Positions 1-7,874 of a stretch of DNA of 51,969 nt are shown piece after piece (position 1 is the stretch's first letter; every line of letters starts with the position of its first letter). Below the pieces are notes generated by a model. That model did no database searches, was not told where the DNA came from, and was given only the letters and a program-made list of their open reading frames with translations. This DNA is from Clostridiales bacterium (GTDB taxonomy: Bacteria > Bacillota > Clostridia > Lachnospirales > Lachnospiraceae). The DNA lies in assembly GCA_029100885.1 (NCBI GenBank), contig JAQXPY010000178.1, positions 1 through 51,969 on the forward strand, written 5' to 3'. The position numbers and the translations under genes are program-made.

Positions 1-1
1 C

Positions 2-178
2 CTCGTGAAGAAGCAGAGAATAGGAATACCTAAGCTGCTTAAGAATGTTATCCGCTGCAGGAATCCGAGATGCATCACCTCGGTGGAGCAGGAGCTGGAT
101 CAGGTATTCAAGCTTACGGCTCCGGAGAAAAAGATATACAGATGTCTTTATTGCGAGACAAAGGCAGGAAAGCAGTAA
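2..178 (+). CDS. pyrI: Aspartate carbamoyltransferase regulatory chain, C-terminal zinc domain (5' truncated by window)
   Basis: Frame 2 reads LVKKQRIGIPKLLKNVIRCRNPRCITSVEQELDQVFKLTAPEKKIYRCLYCETKAGKQ*, with the Zn-ligand pattern CxxxxC...CxxC typical of PyrI. Absent from the ORF track because it is open at the window edge. Confidence 0.93.
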   Translation, partial: LVKKQRIGIPKLLKNVIRCRNPRCITSVEQELDQVFKLTAPEKKIYRCLYCETKAGKQ

Positions 179-275
179 GCATTTTCCGAAAGTAAAATGC
201 ACAAGACCGCTTGCCACAGGGCATAAGAACCGGTCAACGGTCGGGGATAAATACAACAATATGGAGAAAATGAAT

Positions 276-764
276 ATGAAAAAAGTCGGAATAGTAATGG
301 GAAGCGACAGTGATCTTCCTGTAATTCAGAAGGCTGTGGATATACTCAGGGAGCTGGAGGTACCTTATGAGGTACATATTTATTCTGCGCACAGGACACC
401 TGAGGAGGCAAAGAGCTTTGCAGCCTCAGCCAGGGAGAAGGGCTTCGGTGTAATGATCGCGGCGGCTGGTATGGCTGCTCATCTGGCAGGCGCTGTTGCG
501 GCAAACACTACTCTGCCGGTTATCGGAATCCCGTGCAAGGGCCCTGTGTTTGACGGGATGGATGCGCTTCTTTCGACGGTGCAGATGCCTTCGGGAATTC
601 CGGTGGCTTCGGTGGCCGTAAACGGCGGTGCAAATGCGGCGCTGCTGGCAGCACAGATCCTCGCGGTAGAGGACAGCGCCCTTGCGGCAAAGCTGGACGC
701 AAAGAGAGCTGCTGATGCAGCAAAGGTACTGGCAAAGGACAGAGATATTGCCGCTTCGCTTTGA
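276..764 (+). CDS. purE: 5-(carboxyamino)imidazole ribonucleotide mutase
   Basis: [16 protein letters not shown]...[10 protein letters not shown]...[10 protein letters not shown]. The ORF track start at 45 is over-extended. Confidence 0.95.
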   Translation: MKKVGIVMGSDSDLPVIQKAVDILRELEVPYEVHIYSAHRTPEEAKSFAASAREKGFGVMIAAAGMAAHLAGAVAANTTLPVIGIPCKGPVFDGMDALLSTVQMPSGIPVASVAVNGGANAALLAAQILAVEDSALAAKLDAKRAADAAKVLAKDRDIAASL

Positions 765-845
765 TGCCTCTCCCGGACAGGATATTGTTGTCCTGCATTT
801 TTCGTGAGTACTGATTGTATTTAATCGAGTTATAGAAATGTGTAT

Positions 846-874
846 TTGTAGGACATAACGTTCTGTGTTATATT
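846..874 (+). promoter_or_regulatory. Possible promoter for the purF-like operon (TTGTAG-N17-TATATT)
   Basis: -35-like 846-851, 17-nt spacer, -10-like 869-874. The -35 match is weak. Confidence 0.35.
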
Positions 875-975
875 ATTAAAATCGTTATTATTTTGTATAT
901 GGCGGAAAGGATGTAAGTATCGTCTCATGTTTTCCGGTCGTTCCGTCATAACAATTACTCTTTAGGAGGTCTTAA

Positions 976-2400
976 ATGGGAGGATTTTTTGGAGCGGTAT
1001 CCAAAAAGGATGTTGTTCTCGATGTCTTTTTCGGAACTGATTATCACAGCCATCTCGGTACGAAAAATGCCGGCATGGCTATCTGGAGTACCGAACAGGC
1101 ATTTCAGAGACAGATCCACTCTATTGCAAATACACCTTTTCGTACTAAATTTGAGAACGATCTTCAGGATTTCAGCGGCACAAGCGGCATCGGCTGTATA
1201 AGCGATTCAGATCCTCAGCCGCTGCTCGTCCGTTCCCATCTCGGAATATATGCCATTTCCACAGTCGGAGCAGTCAATAATGCAGAAGAGCTGGTGAACA
1301 GCTATTTTGCCGATCACAGACATCAGTTTATGGCCATGAGCTCAGGTGATGTCAATACTACAGAGCTGGTGGCGGCTCTTATCAATGAGGGAGAGAGCAT
1401 TGCCGACGGTATCAGAAGAGCTCAGGAGTTGATCAAGGGCTCTATGACCATCCTGATTCTTACCTCAGAGGGCAAGATAATCGCCGCAAGGGATAAGTTC
1501 GGAAGACTACCGGTGCTTGTAGGCAGGAACGATGAGGGACACTGCGTTTCCTTCGAATCCTTCGCATATCACAAGCTCGGCTATACCGATGCCTATGAGC
1601 TCGGTCCTGGTGAGATCGTCTGCATCGATCAGGAAAATATCGAATCGCTTCAGGCGCCGGGCAGTGAAATGAAGATCTGCGGATTTTTATGGACCTACTA
1701 CGGATATCCTAACTCCAACTATGAGGGCAGAAACGTTGAGCTCATGCGTTATGAAAACGGAGCTCTTATTGCCAAGCAGGATATGGAGAACGGCAACTTC
1801 CCGGATGTGGATTTTGTTGCGGGAGTGCCGGATTCGGGACTTCCTCATGCGATAGGCTATGCCAACTATTCCCACAAGCCTTTTGCAAGACCGTTTGTCA
1901 AATACACGCCTACCTGGCCGCGTTCTTTTATGCCGCCTAATCAGTCGGTAAGAGATCAGGTTGCCAGAATGAAGCAGATACCTGTCCCTGAGCTCATCAA
2001 GGACAAAAAGCTGCTGTTTGTAGATGATTCCATAGTCAGAGGCACTCAGCTTCAGGGCACTGTGGATTTTCTCTATGAGTCCGGAGCAAAGGAGGTGCAT
2101 ATGCGTTCCGCATGTCCGCCTATCATGTTCTCATGTAAGTATCTGAATTTCTCAAGAGGCAATTCCGATATGGACCTGATCGCCAGAAGAACCATTCAGG
2201 AGCTGGAGGGAGACGAGGGACAGAAGCACCTTGAGGAATATGCGGATGCATCTACGGAGAGAGGAAAGTGCATGCTGAAAACGATCTGTGAGAAGCTGGG
2301 CTTTGATTCCCTCGGCTATCAGTCGCTGGACGGCGTGCTCGAGGCAATAGGCATTGACCGCAGCAAGGTATGCACCTACTGCTGGACCGGTAAAGAATAA
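976..2400 (+). CDS. Amidophosphoribosyltransferase (PurF) family protein, glutaminase Cys absent
   Basis: AGGAGGT RBS. PRPP motif KLLFVDDSIVRGTQL and Cys residues matching Fe-S ligand positions (ICGF, CPPIMFSC, CTYCWTG). The N-terminus is MGGFFG rather than CG(I/V)FG. Confidence 0.88.
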   Translation: MGGFFGAVSKKDVVLDVFFGTDYHSHLGTKNAGMAIWSTEQAFQRQIHSIANTPFRTKFENDLQDFSGTSGIGCISDSDPQPLLVRSHLGIYAISTVGAVNNAEELVNSYFADHRHQFMAMSSGDVNTTELVAALINEGESIADGIRRAQELIKGSMTILILTSEGKIIAARDKFGRLPVLVGRNDEGHCVSFESFAYHKLGYTDAYELGPGEIVCIDQENIESLQAPGSEMKICGFLWTYYGYPNSNYEGRNVELMRYENGALIAKQDMENGNFPDVDFVAGVPDSGLPHAIGYANYSHKPFARPFVKYTPTWPRSFMPPNQSVRDQVARMKQIPVPELIKDKKLLFVDDSIVRGTQLQGTVDFLYESGAKEVHMRSACPPIMFSCKYLNFSRGNSDMDLIARRTIQELEGDEGQKHLEEYADASTERGKCMLKTICEKLGFDSLGYQSLDGVLEAIGIDRSKVCTYCWTGKE

Positions 2401-2435
2401 ATTCAAAATAATTGGAATATTGAAAGGACCATACC

Positions 2436-3482
2436 ATGATCAATTCACATTCAGCCGCTTATGCGGCAGCCGGAGTTAATATTGAGGCAGGCTACGAAGG
2501 CGTAAAGCTTATGAAGAAGCATGTTGAGAGAACCTTCATTGACGGTGTAGTATCGGATATCGGAGGCTTCGGAGGTCTGTTCAGACCTGATATCACAGGA
2601 ATGACAGAGCCTGTGCTTGTTTCCGGCACCGACGGTGTAGGTACCAAGCAGCGTATTGCGCAGATCATGGGAAAGCATGATACTGTGGGAATCGACTGCG
2701 TTGCCATGTGCGTTAACGACGTTATCTGCGTAGGAGCAAAGCCGATATTCTTCCTTGATTATATCGCCATCGGAAAGAATGATCCTGTCAAGGTTGCCGA
2801 GCTGGTTTCGGGTGTGGCAGAGGGCTGTGTCCAGTCGGGCTGTGCGCTTATCGGCGGTGAGACCGCTGAGCATCCCGGCACCATGGCTGCAGACGATTAT
2901 GATCTCGCAGGATTTACTGTGGGTATCGTTGACAAGAAGGATATTATTGACAAGAACAGGATGAAGCCGGGCGATGTAATAGTTGCACTTGCCTCAAGCG
3001 GTATCCATTCCAACGGATACTCCCTTGTTCGTAAGGTATTCGATATAGAAAACGCTGACCTTGAGAAGTATTATGATGAGCTGGGAGCAAAGCTTGGAGA
3101 GACGCTTCTGACTCCTACAAGGATATATGTAAAGCCGGTCCTCAAAGCGCTTGCAGCATCCGACATTCACGGTATCAGTCATATTACAGGCGGAGGCTTC
3201 TATGAGAATATTCCGAGATCGGTGCCTGACGGTCTTTGTGCCTCAGTAGAAAAGAGCAAGATAGTTGTTCCGCCTGTATTCAGTCTGCTTCAGAGGGAGG
3301 GCGGTATCGATGAGAGAGACATGTTCAACACCTATAACATGGGAGTGGGCATGAGCATTATCGTTTCCCAGGAAACTGCCGACGAGTGCGTCAGAACCCT
3401 TAAGGCAGAGGGTGAGAATGCCTATATTATCGGTGAGATAACAGCAGCGGCGGATGACAACAAGATCATCATCAGAGACTGA
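2436..3482 (+). CDS. purM: Phosphoribosylformylglycinamidine cyclo-ligase
   Basis: Full-length AIRS family: DGVGTKQRIA, GGETAEHPG, HITGGGFYENIPR. Confidence 0.96.
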   Translation: MINSHSAAYAAAGVNIEAGYEGVKLMKKHVERTFIDGVVSDIGGFGGLFRPDITGMTEPVLVSGTDGVGTKQRIAQIMGKHDTVGIDCVAMCVNDVICVGAKPIFFLDYIAIGKNDPVKVAELVSGVAEGCVQSGCALIGGETAEHPGTMAADDYDLAGFTVGIVDKKDIIDKNRMKPGDVIVALASSGIHSNGYSLVRKVFDIENADLEKYYDELGAKLGETLLTPTRIYVKPVLKALAASDIHGISHITGGGFYENIPRSVPDGLCASVEKSKIVVPPVFSLLQREGGIDERDMFNTYNMGVGMSIIVSQETADECVRTLKAEGENAYIIGEITAAADDNKIIIRD

Positions 3483-3608
3483 GTAACGGCACCGGGCTGA
3501 GTAATGGCACACGGGATGAGTAATGATACCGGGCTGAGTAATGATACCGGGCTGTGTAATGATACCGGGCTGTGTAACGGCACCGGGATGAAAAAGGATA
3601 TCGGGATG
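3481..3608 (+). repeat. Degenerate 18-bp tandem repeat (about 7 units) spanning the purM stop and purN start
   Basis: Units such as GAGTAATGATACCGGGCT at 3481, 3499 (19 bp), 3518, 3536, 3554, 3572 and 3590. Confidence 0.9.
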
Positions 3609-4238
3609 AAAAAGGACAGTAAGATCACCAGGATAGCTGTGCTTGTTTCAGGAGGAGGAACCAATCTGCAGGCATTGATAGATGCCGAAAGGAGCGGGCT
3701 CCTGAAGAGCGGACATATCTGCCTTGTGGTATCAAACAATAAGGATGCCTATGCTCTTCAAAGAGCTGAAAAGGCAGGCATTGCCTCCGCTGTGGTGCTG
3801 CTTTCCGAATGCGGCAGGCAGCAGAGCGTTTTTGAGGACAGGCTGCTGTCTGTTCTCAGAGAGCATGAGGCGGATATGATCGTGCTGGCGGGATTCATGA
3901 GCATTCTCACCGAGAGATTTATTTCCGCTTACAGAAACAGGATAATCAATGTTCACCCTTCCCTTATTCCGTCTTTCTGCGGCAAGGGCTATTACGGGCT
4001 GCATGTACACGAAGCGGCGCTTGAGTACGGAGTAAAGGTGTCCGGAGCAACTGTTCATTTTGTAAATGAGATCCCGGACGGAGGAAGGATCATACTTCAG
4101 AAGGCAGTAGCTGTCAGAAGCGGTGATACGCCGGAGATCCTTCAGAAGAGGATCATGGAGCAGGCAGAGTGGAAGATACTGCCGAGAGCCGCGGAGAAGG
4201 TCGCAGCCATGATAGCTTCGGGGAAGCTTCCGGAATGA
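3606..4238 (+). CDS. purN: Phosphoribosylglycinamide formyltransferase
   Basis: SGGGTNLQALID...VLAGFMSILT...INVHPSLIPSFCGKGYYG. Start ambiguous (3504, 3588 or 3606). Confidence 0.93.
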   Translation: MKKDSKITRIAVLVSGGGTNLQALIDAERSGLLKSGHICLVVSNNKDAYALQRAEKAGIASAVVLLSECGRQQSVFEDRLLSVLREHEADMIVLAGFMSILTERFISAYRNRIINVHPSLIPSFCGKGYYGLHVHEAALEYGVKVSGATVHFVNEIPDGGRIILQKAVAVRSGDTPEILQKRIMEQAEWKILPRAAEKVAAMIASGKLPE

Positions 4239-4366
4239 TGCTTTAATTTTTCGGAACAGATAATTATTCAGACATATCCATGCTCTCATGCTGAAGGGTC
4301 TTCGGCATCCGGGATCCCGGATATAGTCTCTTTACATCAGAATCAATGAACGGAGAGCACATAAGA

Positions 4367-5080
4367 ATGAATGTATATGAGATCGGATCGATAACCGAAA
4401 AGCTTTCTAACAATACATATCCGGGAAGAGGCATCATCCTCGGCATTACACCGGACGGAACTAAGAAGGTAGCCGCTTATTTTATTATGGGAAGAAGCGT
4501 AAACAGCAGAAACCGGATCTTTAAGACCGAGGAGGACGGTATCAGCACCGAAGCCTTTGATCCTTCGCTGCTTTCCGATCCTACTCTTATCATATACCAT
4601 CCGGTAAGGGAGGCAGGCAAGGAGCTGATTGTTACAAACGGGGATCAGACCGATACTGTGGCCGACGGGCTCAGACTCGGAAGCACCTTTGAGGGAGCTC
4701 TCAGAACACGCAGATTTGAGCATGACGGTCCAAACTGGACCCCGAGGATATCGGGTCTGCAGCATGAGGACGGCAGCTATGCCATGTCCATACTTAAATC
4801 AGCAGATCCTGAGGGCAGCGCGTGTGTAAGGCAGTTCTTTGAGTATCCTGCCATAACCGGTCTCGGACATTTCCTGCATACATATGTGACGGACGGAGAT
4901 CCTATTCCTACTTTTACCGGAGAGCCGGAGCGGGTGGGCATGTATGACGATATAGACGAGTTTACAGATGCTATCTGGAACAGTCTCAATGAGGCAAACA
5001 GGATATCCCTGTTTGTGCGTTATACCGATATTGAAGACGGATCATACGAGCAGAACATTATCAATGCTCATGAAGCCTGA
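4367..5080 (+). CDS. IMP cyclohydrolase, PurO-type family
   Basis: MNVYEIGSITEKLSNNTYPGRGIILG...YFIMGRSVNSRNR...; resembles the stand-alone IMP cyclohydrolase family. Next to a transformylase-only gene. Confidence 0.78.
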   Translation: MNVYEIGSITEKLSNNTYPGRGIILGITPDGTKKVAAYFIMGRSVNSRNRIFKTEEDGISTEAFDPSLLSDPTLIIYHPVREAGKELIVTNGDQTDTVADGLRLGSTFEGALRTRRFEHDGPNWTPRISGLQHEDGSYAMSILKSADPEGSACVRQFFEYPAITGLGHFLHTYVTDGDPIPTFTGEPERVGMYDDIDEFTDAIWNSLNEANRISLFVRYTDIEDGSYEQNIINAHEA

Positions 5081-5133
5081 GTGCCTCATGACAGTAAGGC
5101 TTTTTTACAGCTCAAGGCTGCAGCAGCTTTACG

Positions 5134-5213
5134 GGCATCATTATGAGATGCGTTTTTACAGGCATCATTATGAGCTGTGCTTTTACAGTCATCATTTCAG
5201 ATGTGCTTTATCA
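5134..5213 (+). repeat. Three-copy 27-bp degenerate tandem repeat upstream of the AICAR transformylase gene
   Basis: GGCATCATTATGAGATGCGTTTTTACA / GGCATCATTATGAGCTGTGCTTTTACA / GTCATCATTTCAGATGTGCTTTATCA. Confidence 0.9.
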
Positions 5214-5253
5214 GGCGTAAGACAACAGTATTTTTTTTCAGGGGTGTACAGAT

Positions 5254-6432
5254 ATGAAAGAGCTTCAGCTTAAGTACGGCTGCAATCCTAATCAGAAGCC
5301 GGCAAGGATCTTTATGAAGGACGGATCGGAGCTGCCTGTAGAGGTGCTTAACGGACGTCCGGGTTATATCAACTTTCTTGATGCCTTCAATTCATGGCAG
5401 CTTGTAAAGGAGCTTAAGGAGGCCACCGGACTTCCGGCTGCCGCTTCGTTCAAGCATGTTTCTCCGGCCGGAGCTGCTGTCGGGCGTGAGCTTTCTGATA
5501 TCGACAGACAGATATATTTTGTTGAGCCGGATGCCGAACTCAGTCCTGTCGCCTGCGCCTATATCAGAGCCAGAGGAGCCGACAGGCTCTGCTCCTACGG
5601 AGACTGGGCTGCTCTTAGCGACACCTGTGATGCGGCGGTGGCAGCATATCTGAAGGAGGAGGTCTCCGACGGAATCATTGCTCCGGATTACACACCGGAA
5701 GCGCTGGAGATACTTAAGTCCAAGAAGAAGGGCGGCTATAACATTATCAAGGTGGATCCTGCCTATGTTCCTGCAAGCGAGGAGCTGAAGGATGTTTTCG
5801 GTGTGACCTTTGAACAGGGACATAACGATTTCAGGATAGACAGATCGCTTTTTTCAAACATCGTATCGGAAAACAAGGAGCTTCCAGAGGAGGCTGTCAT
5901 TGATATGATCGTTTCCATGATAACCCTGAAGTATACACAGTCCAATTCTGTATGCTATGTCAAGGACGGTCAGGCTATCGGAGTAGGAGCCGGACAGCAG
6001 AGCCGTATCCACTGCACGAGGCTTGCCGGCAGCAAGGCTGACGGATGGTATCTGAGGCAGCATCCGAAGGTACTCGGACTTAAATTCCTTCAAGGCATCA
6101 GAAGACCTGACAGGGACAATGCGATCGATGTTTATATCTCCGATGAATATGATGATGTATTGAGGGACGGAGAGTGGCAGAAGCGGTTTTCCGAGCGTCC
6201 GGAGCCTCTCACCTCAGAGGAGAGGAAAGCCTGGATATCACAGCAGTCGGGAGTGACGGTCGGATCAGATGCATTTTTCCCGTTCGGAGACAATGTAGAA
6301 AGAGCCAGAAAGTCCGGTGTGAGCTATATCTGCGAGCCGGGAGGCTCTATCCGCGATGACAATGTCATCGAAACAGCTGATAAATACGGTATAGTTCTTG
6401 CCTTCACAGGCATGAGACTGTTCCATCATTGA
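5254..6432 (+). CDS. Phosphoribosylaminoimidazolecarboxamide (AICAR) formyltransferase, transformylase domain only
   Basis: LKYGCNPNQKPA..., FKHVSPAGAAVG, TQSNSVCYVKDGQAIGVGAGQQSRIHC; lacks the N-terminal IMP cyclohydrolase (MGS-like) domain of PurH. Confidence 0.92.
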   Translation: MKELQLKYGCNPNQKPARIFMKDGSELPVEVLNGRPGYINFLDAFNSWQLVKELKEATGLPAAASFKHVSPAGAAVGRELSDIDRQIYFVEPDAELSPVACAYIRARGADRLCSYGDWAALSDTCDAAVAAYLKEEVSDGIIAPDYTPEALEILKSKKKGGYNIIKVDPAYVPASEELKDVFGVTFEQGHNDFRIDRSLFSNIVSENKELPEEAVIDMIVSMITLKYTQSNSVCYVKDGQAIGVGAGQQSRIHCTRLAGSKADGWYLRQHPKVLGLKFLQGIRRPDRDNAIDVYISDEYDDVLRDGEWQKRFSERPEPLTSEERKAWISQQSGVTVGSDAFFPFGDNVERARKSGVSYICEPGGSIRDDNVIETADKYGIVLAFTGMRLFHH

Positions 6433-6539
6433 TATATCGAAATGTCAGCAGACCGTCTTTGTAAAAGCAGATGGTCTGCTTTACGGCATATTCGGACAGG
6501 AACGGATATGCCATATACTTTTTTCAGGGAGAACTGTTT

Positions 6540-7808
6540 ATGAGAATAATGGTAGTGGGAGGCGGCGGCAGAGAGCACGCCATCATTAAAAAACTCAAAG
6601 AGAATAAAAAGGTCGAAAAGATCTATGCGCTTCCGGGAAACGGCGGGATAGCAAAGGATGCCGAGTGCGTGGATATTCAGGCAAAGGATATTGATGCTAT
6701 TACCGCCTTTGCCGTAGAAAACAGCATCGATTACGCCGTAGTGGCTCCGGATGATCCGCTGGTTCTCGGCTGTGTTGACAGACTCGTTGAGAAGGGCATT
6801 CCATGCTTCGGACCTGATGCGGCTGCTGCAGTTATCGAGGGCTCCAAGGTGTTTTCAAAGAACCTTATGAAGAAATACGGTATTCCTACTGCAGCATATG
6901 AGGTATTCGATGACATGCAGGACGCTTTAGAGTACGTTAAAAGCTGTCCTCTCCCTACGGTCATCAAGGCAGACGGTCTGGCCCTCGGCAAGGGCGTGGT
7001 CATTGCCCAGACAAGAAACGAGGCCCTTACAGCTATTGTGAATGCCATGCAGAACAAGGTATTCGGAGACAGCGGAAACCAGGTGGTCATCGAAGAGTTT
7101 TTAGAGGGTCCGGAGGTATCCGTGCTTTCTTTTACAGACGGAAAGACTGTTGTTCCTATGATCTCATCTATGGATCACAAGAGAGCTGGCGACGGAGATA
7201 CCGGTCTTAATACGGGAGGAATGGGAACAATAGCACCTAACCCTTATTATACTGATGAGATAGCTGCAGAGTGCATGGAAAAGATATTCCTGCCTACGAT
7301 AGAGGCTATGAACAGGGAGGGACGCACCTTCAAGGGCTGCCTCTATTTCGGTCTGATGCTTACTAAGGATGGTCCTAAGGTCATTGAATATAACTGCAGA
7401 TTCGGAGATCCGGAGACCCAGGTAGTGCTTCCTCTGCTTGAGTCGGATCTGCTGGAGATCATGCAGGCAGTTACAGAGGAGAGACTCGGTGAAGTCGAGG
7501 TCAGATTCAGCGGCAGCAGCGCCTGCTGCGTGATCCTTGCTTCCGATGGATATCCTCAGAGCTATGATAAGGGCTTTGAGCTTGTTATTCCGGAGGATAT
7601 CTCTGACAGCGTCTATGTTGCGGGAGCAAAGCTGCAGGACGGAAGGCTGCTTACCAACGGCGGAAGAGTTCTCGGAGTTACGGCTGTGGCGTCGACTCTG
7701 CCTGAGGCGGTAAGCTGTGCATACAGTCTTGCGGACCGTATAAGCTTTGATAACAAATATTACAGACATGACATCGGTGCAAGAGCTCTCAGGGCGCTTG
7801 AGGCATGA
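6540..7808 (+). CDS. purD: Phosphoribosylamine--glycine ligase
   Basis: MRIMVVGGGGREHAI...LPGNGGIAKDAE...FGDPETQVVLP. True start is internal to the ORF track entry. Confidence 0.96.
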   Translation: MRIMVVGGGGREHAIIKKLKENKKVEKIYALPGNGGIAKDAECVDIQAKDIDAITAFAVENSIDYAVVAPDDPLVLGCVDRLVEKGIPCFGPDAAAAVIEGSKVFSKNLMKKYGIPTAAYEVFDDMQDALEYVKSCPLPTVIKADGLALGKGVVIAQTRNEALTAIVNAMQNKVFGDSGNQVVIEEFLEGPEVSVLSFTDGKTVVPMISSMDHKRAGDGDTGLNTGGMGTIAPNPYYTDEIAAECMEKIFLPTIEAMNREGRTFKGCLYFGLMLTKDGPKVIEYNCRFGDPETQVVLPLLESDLLEIMQAVTEERLGEVEVRFSGSSACCVILASDGYPQSYDKGFELVIPEDISDSVYVAGAKLQDGRLLTNGGRVLGVTAVASTLPEAVSCAYSLADRISFDNKYYRHDIGARALRALEA

Positions 7809-7874
7809 ATGTCTGATGAAGGTTGATCTTACTGAACATACAATTATACGCAAGTAGAATACGGGAGTAGAAGA

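Noticed and set aside
179-200. GCATTTT/AAAATGC hairpin after pyrI as a terminator
   Set aside because: Perfect 7-bp stem but AT-rich with no T-run; insufficient to call termination between pyrI and purE.
775-975. Possible purine, PRPP or ppGpp riboswitch upstream of the purF-like gene
   Set aside because: No recognizable purine-riboswitch or ykkC-type consensus; only a weak GGCGGAA/TTCCGTC pairing.
4968-5273. 101-aa ORF across the 27-bp repeats
   Set aside because: Repeat-driven open frame overlapping the end of the cyclohydrolase gene and the next start; no supported initiation.
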